Source: Maribacter polysaccharolyticus (GTDB taxonomy: Bacteria; Bacteroidota; Bacteroidia; Flavobacteriales; Flavobacteriaceae). From it: 64,000 nt of DNA. The DNA lies in NCBI RefSeq assembly GCF_028882255.1, contig NZ_JARBUY010000004.1, positions 322,328 to 386,327 on the forward strand, written 5' to 3'. Shown piece after piece: positions 35,679-44,313 of the stretch. The translations under genes were made by a program, and so were the position numbers. The notes beneath the pieces were generated by a model. That model ran no database searches, was not told where the DNA came from, and saw nothing but the letters and a program-made list of their open reading frames with translations. The first letter of the stretch is position 1, and each line of letters begins with the position of its first letter.

Positions 35679-36977
35679 CTATTCCCCTGCAATTATCACA
35701 AAGTAATTCTTTTTGCCGCGCTGTAAGAGTACGAATTTGTCGTTGATCAGATCATTTGTGGTAATCAGGTAATCTTCCTTGACTTTTTCCTTATTTACAG
35801 AAATCGAGTTTTGTTTCAATTCCCTTCGAGCTTCACCGTTCGACCCCAAAAATCCGGTTTTAGCCGCCAAGGCCCCGATCATATCCAATCCGCTTTCCAA
35901 TTCGGACATGGGAATATTGGCCTGGGGAACCCCATCAAAAACATCTAAAAAAGTCTTCTCGCCCAAACCTTTCAAATCTTCCGAAGTTGATTTTCCAAAG
36001 AGGATGTTACTGGCCTTTTTGGCATTATCCAAATCTTCCTGGGAATGTACCATAACGGTAATCTCATCGGCCAATCGTTTTTGAAGGATTCTTAAATGCG
36101 GTGCCTCCCCATGTTCCCCGATCAACCCATCAATCTCATCCTTGCCCAAAAAAGTAAATATCTTAATATATTTTGCGGCATCTTCATCAGAAGTATTCAA
36201 CCAGTACTGATAGAATTTATAAGGGGAAGTCCTCTCGGGATCCAACCAAACATTACCGCCCTCGGTTTTTCCGAATTTGGTTCCATCGGCCTTGGTAATC
36301 AAAGGACAGGTCAGGGCATATCCCTTACCACCACCGATCCTTCGGATAAGCTCGGTACCTGTGGTAATATTCCCCCATTGGTCACTTCCGCCCATTTGAA
36401 GGGTACAATTTTCATGTTGGTAGAGATGGAGAAAATCATACCCCTGTACCAACTGATAGGTGAATTCCGTAAAAGACATACCCTCTTTGGATTCACTCGA
36501 CAACCGTTTTTTGACCGAGTCCTTGGCCATCATATAATTTACGGTAATATGTTTACCTACGTCCCTGATGAATTCCAAGAACGAAAAGTCTTTCATCCAA
36601 TCGTAATTATTGACCAGGATGGCCGCATTTTCCGATTGACCGTCAAAATCCAAAAACTTGCTCAACTGCGCTTTTAAGGCCTCTTGGTTTGCCCGCAATG
36701 TTTCCTCATCCAAAAGGTTCCGTTCTTGCGATTTACCCGATGGATCACCGATCATACCCGTAGCACCGCCCAACAAGGCATAGGGCTTATGGCCCGCCAA
36801 TTGAAAGTGGCGTAGCATCATTACACTTACCAAGTGCCCTATATGCAGAGAATCGGCAGTTGGATCAATACCAACGTAGGCCGATTGCATTCCGGTCATT
36901 AAATGTTCTTCGGTCCCGGGCATGGCATCATGTAACATCCCCCTCCATCTTAGTTCTTCGACGAAATTTGTGCGCAT
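35679..36977 (-). CDS. tyrS: Tyrosine--tRNA ligase
   Basis: A 432-residue class I aminoacyl-tRNA synthetase. The HIGH motif is at 45-48 (SLHIGHL) and the KMSKS equivalent is KFGKT near 232. The C-terminal S4-like RNA-binding domain follows (from about residue 360). The reading frame extends to 37037, but the start at 36977 (MRTNFVEEL) matches the family and a -7 box lies between the two, so the longer form would begin upstream of its own promoter. Confidence 0.97.
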   Translation of the reverse strand: MRTNFVEELRWRGMLHDAMPGTEEHLMTGMQSAYVGIDPTADSLHIGHLVSVMMLRHFQLAGHKPYALLGGATGMIGDPSGKSQERNLLDEETLRANQEALKAQLSKFLDFDGQSENAAILVNNYDWMKDFSFLEFIRDVGKHITVNYMMAKDSVKKRLSSESKEGMSFTEFTYQLVQGYDFLHLYQHENCTLQMGGSDQWGNITTGTELIRRIGGGKGYALTCPLITKADGTKFGKTEGGNVWLDPERTSPYKFYQYWLNTSDEDAAKYIKIFTFLGKDEIDGLIGEHGEAPHLRILQKRLADEITVMVHSQEDLDNAKKASNILFGKSTSEDLKGLGEKTFLDVFDGVPQANIPMSELESGLDMIGALAAKTGFLGSNGEARRELKQNSISVNKEKVKEDYLITTNDLINDKFVLLQRGKKNYFVIIAGE

Positions 36978-37003
36978 TTCAAGATTTATTTTGATAACAG
37001 CTG

Positions 37004-37011
37004 CAAATATA
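37004..37011 (-). promoter_or_regulatory. -7 box (TATATTTG) for tyrS
   Basis: On the minus strand TATATTTG lies 26 bases before the tyrS ATG at 36977. It is a full match to the Bacteroidota -7 consensus; the -33 part is not clear. It supports the shorter tyrS start. Confidence 0.5.
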
Positions 37012-37043
37012 AAAGGAATTACATTGCCTTTCCCCATTTGAAA

Positions 37044-37076
37044 TTGGTTTTATTAGGCATCATTTGCCTAAATTTG
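37044..37076 (+). promoter_or_regulatory. Promoter of the SDR gene, possibly leaderless
   Basis: ATTG at 37044-37047 and TAAATTTG at 37069-37076 are 21 bases apart, near the consensus TTTG-N19-21-TAnnTTTG. The ATG at 37081 is only 4 bases after the -7 box, so the transcript should start at or next to the start codon. Confidence 0.5.
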
Positions 37077-37080
37077 GGCC

Positions 37081-38088
37081 ATGGTTTTGGTAACTGGAGG
37101 TACAGGTTTGGTCGGGGCGCATCTTTTGTTGCATTTGCTCCAAAACAATACGAAAGTACGCGCAACTTACAGGGAAGGCAGCCCTCTTGCCAAAGTGGAA
37201 AAAGTCTTTTCCTATTATACCGATAAGGCTTCTAAACTTTACGATAAAATAGAATGGGTCAAAGCCGATATCAATGATATTCCCGCCTTACAGATCGCCT
37301 TTGAAAACGTGGAATACGTCTATCATGCCGCAGCATTCATCTCATTTGACCCAAAGGATTACTACAAGCTTAAAAAGACAAATGCCCAGGGTACGGCCAA
37401 CATCGTAAATCTTTGTCTTTCGAATTCCGTGAAGAAACTCTGTTATGTAAGCACCATCGCGGCCATCGGAAAAAGCAAGAAGGACCGAAAAGCCAACGAA
37501 AACAATGAATGGGCAGGCCATGATGCAAATGTCTACGCCCTAACGAAGTACAGTGCCGAAATGGAAGTTTGGCGGGGGTCCCAAGAAGGGCTGCAGGTCG
37601 TCATCGTCAATCCCGGGGTGATCATTGGGCCCGGTTTCTGGGAACAAGGCAGTGGAAAGCTATTTGCCACGGCCCATAAGGGAAGGGATTACTACCCAAC
37701 GGGTGGCACCGGTTTTATTGCGGTAAACGATGTGGTCAAAATCATGGTCGGACTTATGCAATCGGATATATTCAGCCAACGGTTCATTGCGGTTTCGGAA
37801 AACTTGACCTACAAAGAGGTACTGACCCGATTGGCCAAAGCCCTAGGAAAAAAAGTACCTTCGAAAATGTTACGCCCATGGCACCTACGCTTGTTCCGAT
37901 TTCTGGATTTCATTAGCAACTTATTGACCGGAAGCAAAAGAAGGATTACCCAAAAAACGATTAAATCCTTGAAGCATACCGAAATCTATGACAATCGGAA
38001 AATAATCGAAACGCTAGGTATCCAGTTCGAAGATTTGAATGAAACCATAAAGTTCTGTTCCAAAATTTTCAAGGAAGCGTATCGGTAG
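37081..38088 (+). CDS. NAD(P)-dependent epimerase/dehydratase (extended SDR)
   Basis: A 335-residue extended short-chain dehydrogenase/reductase. The Rossmann motif GGTGLVG occurs at 6-12 immediately after the first strand MVLVT, so the start is well fixed. The catalytic Tyr/Lys lie in YALTKYSAE near residue 157, with the upstream Ser in CYVSTIAAIG near 124. Substrates of this branch include sugar nucleotides, sterols and flavonoid-like compounds; none can be chosen from sequence. It overlaps the convergent DUF4296 gene by 20 bases. Confidence 0.88.
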   Translation: MVLVTGGTGLVGAHLLLHLLQNNTKVRATYREGSPLAKVEKVFSYYTDKASKLYDKIEWVKADINDIPALQIAFENVEYVYHAAAFISFDPKDYYKLKKTNAQGTANIVNLCLSNSVKKLCYVSTIAAIGKSKKDRKANENNEWAGHDANVYALTKYSAEMEVWRGSQEGLQVVIVNPGVIIGPGFWEQGSGKLFATAHKGRDYYPTGGTGFIAVNDVVKIMVGLMQSDIFSQRFIAVSENLTYKEVLTRLAKALGKKVPSKMLRPWHLRLFRFLDFISNLLTGSKRRITQKTIKSLKHTEIYDNRKIIETLGIQFEDLNETIKFCSKIFKEAYR

Positions 38089-38497
38089 CCTTTTTTGGCT
38101 CGCGGTTTTTTACCGGGCTTTTCTTTGTCTTGCTCTGTAAAAGTAAGCTGTCCTGTATTCTCTTTTCTTCGGTAATGCGTTCTTTCTCCAATTCGAGCAA
38201 AGCTTCTACCTCTGTATATATTTCTTCATATTCCTTGGGCATGGAAGCGTAATAGGTATCACTTGACACAAATTGAAGACTGTCTATTCCATATTTCTCG
38301 AAAACGAAGTTTGTAGGGTCGATATTATTTTCTTCCAATTTACTGGCATTGGCGTTATTTGCCGCGTTCATTATGGCGAGATCGTTCAAAATACCCACCA
38401 TTTGATCTTTAGGAATTAAATTATCGGGTTTCTCGATCAACTTCCCACCACACGAAAGCAGGGCCAAAACGAAAATAACGGCAACAAACTTCTTCAT
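38069..38497 (-). CDS. DUF4296 lipoprotein
   Basis: A 142-residue lipoprotein (signal ending LALLSC, Cys16) with the DUF4296 pattern: LIPKDQMVGILNDLAIMNAA near residue 27 and IDPTNFVFEKYGIDSLQF near 59. The C-terminal part is charged and helical (LLELEKERITEEKRI). The family is found in Bacteroidota next to dihydroorotase, and its function is unknown. Its 3' end overlaps the SDR gene for 20 bases on the opposite strand; its start is 2 bases from the dihydroorotase stop. Confidence 0.9.
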   Translation of the reverse strand: MKKFVAVIFVLALLSCGGKLIEKPDNLIPKDQMVGILNDLAIMNAANNANASKLEENNIDPTNFVFEKYGIDSLQFVSSDTYYASMPKEYEEIYTEVEALLELEKERITEEKRIQDSLLLQSKTKKSPVKNREPKKATDTLP

Positions 38498-38499
38498 TA

Positions 38500-39834
38500 T
38501 TATCTATTGAAAGTTAAGCGTTTTGCATTTCTTCCACCCGGAAACTTCCCTTCTTCATAAGCCAAATGACCGTTTACGAAGGTATGGGTTACTTTTGATT
38601 TAAAAACGGTTTCCTCAAAAGGGGACCAACCACATTTGTAGGCAATATTGCTTTTAGAAACCTGCCAAGGGTCATTTAGATCAACAAGCACCAAATCGGC
38701 ATAATACCCTTCCCGTATAAAACCCCTTTTTTCTATTTGGAATAATTTCGCCGGATTATGGCACATTTTCTCCACTAGTTTTTCCAAAGAAATCACCCCT
38801 TCATGGTATTTCTGAAGCATGGCGGGCAGTGCATGCTGAACCAAGGGCCCTCCTGAAGGGGCTTGGGTGTAAACATTGTCCTTTTCCTCAAGGGTATGGG
38901 GCGCGTGATCGGTGGCGATAACATCAATTCGGTCATCCAACAAGGCTTCCCAAAGTTTACTTCGATCCCCACCTGTCTTTACGGCCGGATTCCATTTGAT
39001 CAACGTACCCTTGGATTCATAATCAACATCTGAGAACCAAAGATGATGGATACATACTTCTGCCGTAATCTTCTTTTCCTCCAACGGAATGTCATTGCGG
39101 AACAGATCGGTTTCAATTCCCGTTGACAAATGGAAAACATGGAACCTTGCCCCCGTTTTCCGCGCTAGGGCAATTGCTTTTGAGGAAGAAAGGTAACAGG
39201 CTTCTGCACTGCGGATCAACGGATGGTATTTTACGGGAATATCGTCACCGTACTTTTCTTTATAATGGGCCAAATTCCGTTTTATGGTCGTTTCATCCTC
39301 ACAATGGGCCGATATTACCATTTCGGTATTCCTGAATATCTTTTCAATGACCGCCTCATCATCGACCAACATATTCCCGGTGGAAGAACCCAAAAAGAGC
39401 TTTACACCGGAACAGGCATTTTTGTCCAGACGTTTTATTTCTTCCAGATTATCATTGGTACCACCAAACAAGAACGAATAATTCGCAAAGGAAGTTTCCG
39501 CGGCCCGCGCGAACTTTTCTTCCAATTTGTCTATAGTCGTTGTTTGTGGCACGGTGTTGGGTTGCTCCATAAAGGAAGTAATGCCCCCAGCGACCGCCGC
39601 CCTACTTTCCGAGGCGATATCGCCTTTATGCGTTAAACCGGGTTCCCGGAAATGCACTTGATCATCAATAATACCGGGGAGCAAGTAACGCCCATTGGCG
39701 TCGATGGTTTTGGCCATTGGATCACTAATGGATCGGTCTATTTTCACGATCGATTCACCATCGAGCAACACATCGGATTCGAACACCCTATTCTCATTGA
39801 CGATATTGACATTTTTGATCAGTACCCTTCCCAT
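38500..39834 (-). CDS. pyrC: Dihydroorotase
   Basis: A 444-residue amidohydrolase of the dihydroorotase type (long, class I form). It converts carbamoyl-aspartate to dihydroorotate in pyrimidine synthesis. The metal-binding HxH motif reads VHFREPG near residue 60, so the second metal His is changed to Arg as FRE in this group is preceded by H; later metal ligands are in ISAHCED near 175 and HVFHLST near 230, and the catalytic Asp is in IATDHAPHT near 310. Class I dihydroorotases are often called pyrC in annotations. It lies 2 bases after the polyprenol-phosphate-mannose synthase gene, probably in one operon with it and DUF4296. Confidence 0.9.
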   Translation of the reverse strand: MGRVLIKNVNIVNENRVFESDVLLDGESIVKIDRSISDPMAKTIDANGRYLLPGIIDDQVHFREPGLTHKGDIASESRAAVAGGITSFMEQPNTVPQTTTIDKLEEKFARAAETSFANYSFLFGGTNDNLEEIKRLDKNACSGVKLFLGSSTGNMLVDDEAVIEKIFRNTEMVISAHCEDETTIKRNLAHYKEKYGDDIPVKYHPLIRSAEACYLSSSKAIALARKTGARFHVFHLSTGIETDLFRNDIPLEEKKITAEVCIHHLWFSDVDYESKGTLIKWNPAVKTGGDRSKLWEALLDDRIDVIATDHAPHTLEEKDNVYTQAPSGGPLVQHALPAMLQKYHEGVISLEKLVEKMCHNPAKLFQIEKRGFIREGYYADLVLVDLNDPWQVSKSNIAYKCGWSPFEETVFKSKVTHTFVNGHLAYEEGKFPGGRNAKRLTFNR

Positions 39835-39836
39835 AA

Positions 39837-40565
39837 TCAGAATTTATTTTTTTGGAAAATACTTTTTAACTTCATTTTCAATACCCCGAAAACGGCTTCA
39901 CTGATAATCGAAGAACTCATTTTCGATTTTCCCTTTTCCCTATCCTTGAAAATAATCGACACTTCTTCTATTTTATATTTTTTCAAATAGGCCCTGAACT
40001 TCATTTCAATTTGAAAAGCATACCCCACGAAACGCACGGAATCCAACTCAATATTTTCCAGAACATGTCTTTTGTAACAGACAAAACCGGCTGTAGGGTC
40101 ATGCACTTTCATGCCGGTGATCAACTTTACATAAAAAGACGCGCCATAGGACAACAGAATACGGTGCAAAGGCCAGTCGACCACATTGACCCCTTTTTTA
40201 TAGCGGGAACCCACGGCGACATCGGCTCCGTTTTCACAAGCCTTATGCAACCTTAAAAGATCGGTCGGGTTGTGGGAGAAATCCGCATCCATCTCAAAAA
40301 TATAATCATACCCATGGGCAATCGCCCATTTAAATCCATGTATATATGCCGTGCCCAATCCTGATTTTTCATGACGGACCTCCACAAACAATCGATCCGG
40401 GAACTCCTTTTGCATCGTCATCGCATGGGAGGCAGTGCCGTCGGGGGAATTATCATCTACGATAAGTACATGAAAATTTTTCTTTAACGTTAAAACAGCC
40501 CTAATGATGGCGTCGATATTCTCAATCTCGTTATAGGTGGGAATAATGACCAAACTACCTGCCAT
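39837..40565 (-). CDS. Polyprenol-phosphate mannosyltransferase-like GT2
   Basis: A 242-residue glycosyltransferase family 2 enzyme like dolichyl-phosphate-mannose synthase. Motifs are VIIPTYNEIENID at the N-terminus, VDDNSPDGT near residue 37 and the metal-binding MDADFSHNP near 92. It would transfer a sugar from a nucleotide to a polyprenyl phosphate on the cytosolic face; there are no C-terminal membrane helices. I choose the ATG at 40565; one at 40574 is possible. The GT39 gene, which uses such lipid-linked sugars, is divergent from it across 133 bases, making a plausible donor-and-user pair. Confidence 0.9.
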   Translation of the reverse strand: MAGSLVIIPTYNEIENIDAIIRAVLTLKKNFHVLIVDDNSPDGTASHAMTMQKEFPDRLFVEVRHEKSGLGTAYIHGFKWAIAHGYDYIFEMDADFSHNPTDLLRLHKACENGADVAVGSRYKKGVNVVDWPLHRILLSYGASFYVKLITGMKVHDPTAGFVCYKRHVLENIELDSVRFVGYAFQIEMKFRAYLKKYKIEEVSIIFKDREKGKSKMSSSIISEAVFGVLKMKLKSIFQKNKF

Positions 40566-40647
40566 AATCTTCATTCAATTTCCACAAAAATACTATTTTA
40601 TAAGCTGTCGAAGCGTTTGTACCTTCTATTTATCATTTTTTTTAATC

Positions 40648-40677
40648 TTTGGATACCACCTAAAATCCGTAATTTTG
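40648..40677 (+). promoter_or_regulatory. Bacteroidota-type promoter of the GT39 gene
   Basis: TTTG at 40648-40651 and TAATTTTG at 40670-40677 are 18 bases apart, the best full promoter match in the window. It gives a leader of about 20 bases before the ATG at 40699 and argues against the in-frame start at 40537. Confidence 0.6.
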
Positions 40678-40698
40678 CGGCTAAACCAACATTCGTCA

Positions 40699-42369
40699 AT
40701 GTCTTTGAAATTACCCAGAATTTTTCTTTTCCTATTGGGCGCCATATTGGTCTTGAACCTTTTACAGGCCCATTTTACCGGACTCATTTTTGATGAGGCA
40801 TATTATTGGCATTATGCAAAAAACCTGGCTTGGGGGTATTTTGACCACCCACCCATGGTCGCCTTGATGGTCAAAGTGGGTAGTTTTTTCTTCGATGGTG
40901 AATTAGGGGTCCGTTTTGTCAGTTGCCTATTATCTGCCGGAACGTTCATCCTATTGTGGTTGGCCATAGACAATCCTGTCAAGAAAAAGTATGTCCCCCA
41001 TTTCTTTGCTTTGGTATTTTCAATGACCCTACTCAATGCGTATGGTTTCTTTACCCTCCCTGACACCCCTTTACTCTTTTTTACCGCACTGTTCCTGTTG
41101 ATCTACAAACGATTTTTGGAAAAGCCATCCCTTGTACTTTCCATTTTCCTGGGCATTGTAATGGCCGCATTGATGTATAGCAAATACCATGCTGCCCTGG
41201 TGATTTTATTCACACTACTCTCGAACCTCAGATTGGTCGTCAATAAATATGCCTGGCTTGCCGTCATCATTGCCTTATTGTGTTATACCCCCCATTTTTT
41301 ATGGTTGTATGACCATGACTTCGTATCGATAAAATACCACCTTTTTGAGCGCCCCAATGCCCCGTATAATTTCAATAAATATACTTTGGGGTATTTTGTG
41401 AACCTGATAGCGATTTTTGGCCTCACATTCCCCTTTGTGTATTACGCCTTGATCAAAAGTAGGTCAAAGGACCTTTTTACAAAGGCCCTGCTATATTTAA
41501 CTTATGGGGTCTTGATTTTCTTTTTTATATCGAGTTTCAACAGACGTGTACAGACCCAATGGATCATCGTCGTTTCCATACCGATGGCCATCATCGTCTA
41601 TAACTATATGCTGGAAAATGAAAATATACGCAAATGGCTGTTTAGACTTGGCATCACGAACATTGTCATAATCCTTGTCCTTAGGGTCGGGTTGATCTAT
41701 GAACCCTTATTTCCCGTAAAATATGAATCCCACGGTAATAACGAATGGATGAACATGATCGGTTCAATGGCAGGGGATAGCCCCGTGGTCTTTGAAAATT
41801 CATACCGCAATGCACCCATGTATGCGTTTTATACCGGGAAAACCTCGTTTTCGCTGAACAATGTATTTTACCGCCAGAACCAATATTCAATTGATAATTC
41901 AGAGGAAGCGGTACAGCACAAGAGAGTCCTTTATGTTTCCAAATACCTCGGCAACAACAAAGAGGCCTTCCCCTTGGCCAGTGGTAGTGTTTACTCTGGT
42001 ATTTATATAGATGACTTTGAGTCGTTCAGAAAATTACGATGTATCGTTGAGGACGAAAAATTTAGATTGGATGACACGGTCCATCCAGTGAAGGTCCATA
42101 ATCCATATGATCGGGACATCCCGTTGAAAAAACTAAAGTTTGCCGTGGCCTATCTAAATGGCTCAAAGCAATTCATGGAATTGGTCCCTGTAGAATTATC
42201 CCCTGTAGAACGGGAAACGAACCGGTTGGCACCCAATGATTCCACGCTTTTCACGTTTAAACTACCAAAGCCCAAAACGACCGATACGCCCAAATTTTTT
42301 AGGATCGTCATTTCGGAAAACAATCTGCGGCATGGTTTGAACAGTAAAACCATTAAATTGGAGGAATAA
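40699..42369 (+). CDS. Family 39 (ArnT/PMT-like) glycosyltransferase
   Basis: A 556-residue integral membrane glycosyltransferase. About ten hydrophobic helices occupy the first 340 residues. The periplasmic loop after the first helix has the family's acidic motif (LIFDEAYYWHYAKN near residue 32) and GYFDHPPMVALMVK near 51. The last 200 residues form a soluble, mostly beta domain. Such enzymes move a sugar from polyprenyl phosphate to lipid A, protein or glycan outside the membrane. Start chosen at 40699 because a promoter lies just before it. The stop overlaps the next gene by one base (TAATG). Confidence 0.88.
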   Translation: MSLKLPRIFLFLLGAILVLNLLQAHFTGLIFDEAYYWHYAKNLAWGYFDHPPMVALMVKVGSFFFDGELGVRFVSCLLSAGTFILLWLAIDNPVKKKYVPHFFALVFSMTLLNAYGFFTLPDTPLLFFTALFLLIYKRFLEKPSLVLSIFLGIVMAALMYSKYHAALVILFTLLSNLRLVVNKYAWLAVIIALLCYTPHFLWLYDHDFVSIKYHLFERPNAPYNFNKYTLGYFVNLIAIFGLTFPFVYYALIKSRSKDLFTKALLYLTYGVLIFFFISSFNRRVQTQWIIVVSIPMAIIVYNYMLENENIRKWLFRLGITNIVIILVLRVGLIYEPLFPVKYESHGNNEWMNMIGSMAGDSPVVFENSYRNAPMYAFYTGKTSFSLNNVFYRQNQYSIDNSEEAVQHKRVLYVSKYLGNNKEAFPLASGSVYSGIYIDDFESFRKLRCIVEDEKFRLDDTVHPVKVHNPYDRDIPLKKLKFAVAYLNGSKQFMELVPVELSPVERETNRLAPNDSTLFTFKLPKPKTTDTPKFFRIVISENNLRHGLNSKTIKLEE

Positions 42370-43025
42370 TGGAAGCCGTATTAAGGAACATCGCAACAAA
42401 TGATTGGATAACCATACTGGTTACCATCAGCCTTTTGTTCCTAGCGGTAGCCAAAAGATATTTTTACCCCAGGTTTCTCAATTTCATCATTTTACCTTTT
42501 AACAACAAATACATTTTTATGTATAACAAAAAGGAAAAACTCGTGAATTGGTTCAACCTTTTTTGGGGTATGTTCCTGATTATCAATTTCTCCATTTTTA
42601 TTTACCTGATCCTACATATTTTCAGTGCGACCGATTCCGTGTCGAGGTCATTGCCTTTTTTATGGATCATCGGTGCGATCATCCTCTATCTGTTTTTAAA
42701 ATTAGGGATGCAGTTGGGCAACGGCTATATTTTTGGCGTCCAAAATATGATCACCGATGTCGTTTTCAAAAAATTATCTTATTTCAACTATAGCGGCATG
42801 ATCATGTTCATGGCCAATATCATCATCACCTATATCCTTATCGACTCAAAACCTGTTGTTTACACAACAATCTTCCTAATAATAGTGGTGAATCTCATTG
42901 GTTGGGTCACCATTTTACGTAATTATCAAAATTTGATATCAAGCCATTTTTTCTATTTTATTTTGTACCTTTGCGCTCTTGAAATTGCTCCGTTAATCCT
43001 CATTGGGAGCTACTTAAAAAATTAG
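42369..43025 (+). CDS. DUF4271 membrane protein
   Basis: A 218-residue protein with about six hydrophobic helices and the DUF4271 pattern (AKRYFYPRFLNFI near residue 28, LKLGMQLGNGYIFG near 110). It is nearly always found upstream of hemD in Flavobacteriia; the function is unknown. Its start overlaps the GT39 stop by one base, and hemD follows after 5 bases. Confidence 0.88.
   Translation: MEAVLRNIATNDWITILVTISLLFLAVAKRYFYPRFLNFIILPFNNKYIFMYNKKEKLVNWFNLFWGMFLIINFSIFIYLILHIFSATDSVSRSLPFLWIIGAIILYLFLKLGMQLGNGYIFGVQNMITDVVFKKLSYFNYSGMIMFMANIIITYILIDSKPVVYTTIFLIIVVNLIGWVTILRNYQNLISSHFFYFILYLCALEIAPLILIGSYLKN
42966..42973 (+). promoter_or_regulatory. Intragenic -7 box (TACCTTTG) before hemD
   Basis: TACCTTTG lies inside the end of the DUF4271 gene, 57 bases before the hemD start. 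A TTTG at 42932-42935 is 30 bases upstream, too far. It could be an internal promoter for hemD but might be chance. Confidence 0.3.
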
Positions 43026-43030
43026 GATTT

Positions 43031-43777
43031 ATGAAAGTAAAGACGATTTTGGTTTCACAGCCTGAACCTAAAATGGAAAACTCCCCCTATTCCAAATTAA
43101 TTGACAAAGAAAAAGTTAAAGTTGATTTTAGACCATTTATTCACGTGGAAGGGGTAGACGCCAAAGGTGTTCGCCAACAGAAAATCGATCTAAACAATTT
43201 TACTGCGATTATTTTGACCAGTAGAAATGCCGTAGACCATTTTTTTAGGATTGCCGATGAGATGCGCTTTAAGGTGCCTGACACGATGAAGTATTTCTGC
43301 CAATCGGAAGCGGTTGCCTACTATCTGCAAAAATATGTGGTATACCGTAAGCGTAAGATCTATGTTGGCAAAAGAAATTTCCAAGATCTCGTTCCTTTGA
43401 TCAAAAAGTACAAGGACGAAAAGTTTCTTTTACCTTCTTCCGATGTTTTGAAACCATTGGTACCCGATACTTTGGACGAATTGGGAATTACGTGGACAAG
43501 GGGTATTTTTTACAAGACCGTTATCAGCGACCTTTCAGATTTAAGGGATGTTTATTATGATGTTTTGGTATTCTTCAGCCCATCGGGCATTGAGTCCCTG
43601 CTTAAAAACTTCCCTGATTTTGAACAGAAAGATACCCGTATTGCGGTATTCGGTAATTCTACCATCAATGCCGCTACAGGAGCCGGCCTACGTATAGATA
43701 TTAAAGCGCCAACGCCGGAAACACCTTCCATGACCATGGCATTGCAAAAATATATTACCTCGGTAAACAAAAAATAA
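43031..43777 (+). CDS. hemD: Uroporphyrinogen-III synthase
   Basis: A 248-residue enzyme that closes hydroxymethylbilane to uroporphyrinogen III in haem synthesis. Family features in this weakly conserved protein are ILTSRNAVDHFF near residue 63, YFCQSEAVAYYL near 93 and VLVFFSPSGIESLLKNF near 182. A factor-independent terminator follows 7 bases after the stop. The haem demand of the octahaem cytochrome in this window is a possible but unproven link. Confidence 0.9.
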   Translation: MKVKTILVSQPEPKMENSPYSKLIDKEKVKVDFRPFIHVEGVDAKGVRQQKIDLNNFTAIILTSRNAVDHFFRIADEMRFKVPDTMKYFCQSEAVAYYLQKYVVYRKRKIYVGKRNFQDLVPLIKKYKDEKFLLPSSDVLKPLVPDTLDELGITWTRGIFYKTVISDLSDLRDVYYDVLVFFSPSGIESLLKNFPDFEQKDTRIAVFGNSTINAATGAGLRIDIKAPTPETPSMTMALQKYITSVNKK

Positions 43778-43783
43778 AGAACA

Positions 43784-43807
43784 GGCCTCTTAATAGAGGC
43801 CTTTTTT
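43784..43807. terminator. Bidirectional terminator between hemD and the DUF423 gene
   Basis: GGCCTCT-TAAT-AGAGGCC forms a perfect 7-bp stem (43784-43801) followed by six T on the plus strand; on the minus strand an A-rich run lies before it and a U-rich stretch after it. It separates two convergent genes and overlaps the end of the DUF423 gene. Confidence 0.88.
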
Positions 43808-44231
43808 ATTTGTAATCGATGCCGGGAGTCACTTGATCATCATTGCGCGGACGGCGTTTAATGACCCGATACCCTAAAAGCGACCAACCGAAAATCAACA
43901 AGGTACCACCAATTGGGGTCAAAAATCCTATTTTCCTAAAATCGATGGCGGTCAACGCGTTTATTGCCAACAGATAAATAGAAAACGAAAACAAAACGAT
44001 CCCCAGAACGATCGAATAAAAAACCGCTTTCTTTTTCTTCACTTCCAAATAATCGGTATTTGCCAGAATCAGCAAGAACAAGGCATGGTACATTTGATAC
44101 CTAACCCCGGTTTCATATGTCAATATCGCATCGGCATCGATCATTTTCCCCAAGCCATGTGCACCAAAAGCACCTAAAATAACGGCAAGCACCCCAAAAA
44201 AAATCCCACTACAAAAAATTGTTTTGTTCAT
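43806..44231 (-). CDS. DUF423 (YgdD/TMEM256-like) membrane protein
   Basis: A 141-residue protein with four hydrophobic helices. The family pattern VILGAFGAHGLGK near residue 17 and YHALFLLILA near 48 are visible. Members are small inner-membrane proteins of unknown function. The C-terminal tail is charged. Single gene on the minus strand. Confidence 0.9.
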   Translation of the reverse strand: MNKTIFCSGIFFGVLAVILGAFGAHGLGKMIDADAILTYETGVRYQMYHALFLLILANTDYLEVKKKKAVFYSIVLGIVLFSFSIYLLAINALTAIDFRKIGFLTPIGGTLLIFGWSLLGYRVIKRRPRNDDQVTPGIDYK

Positions 44232-44313
44232 AACTTAATATGTTGTAAATTTTATATATGTAACAATTTGATACCTTAGTAAACCATTATAACCGTAAAA
44301 GTAAACAAAGTAA

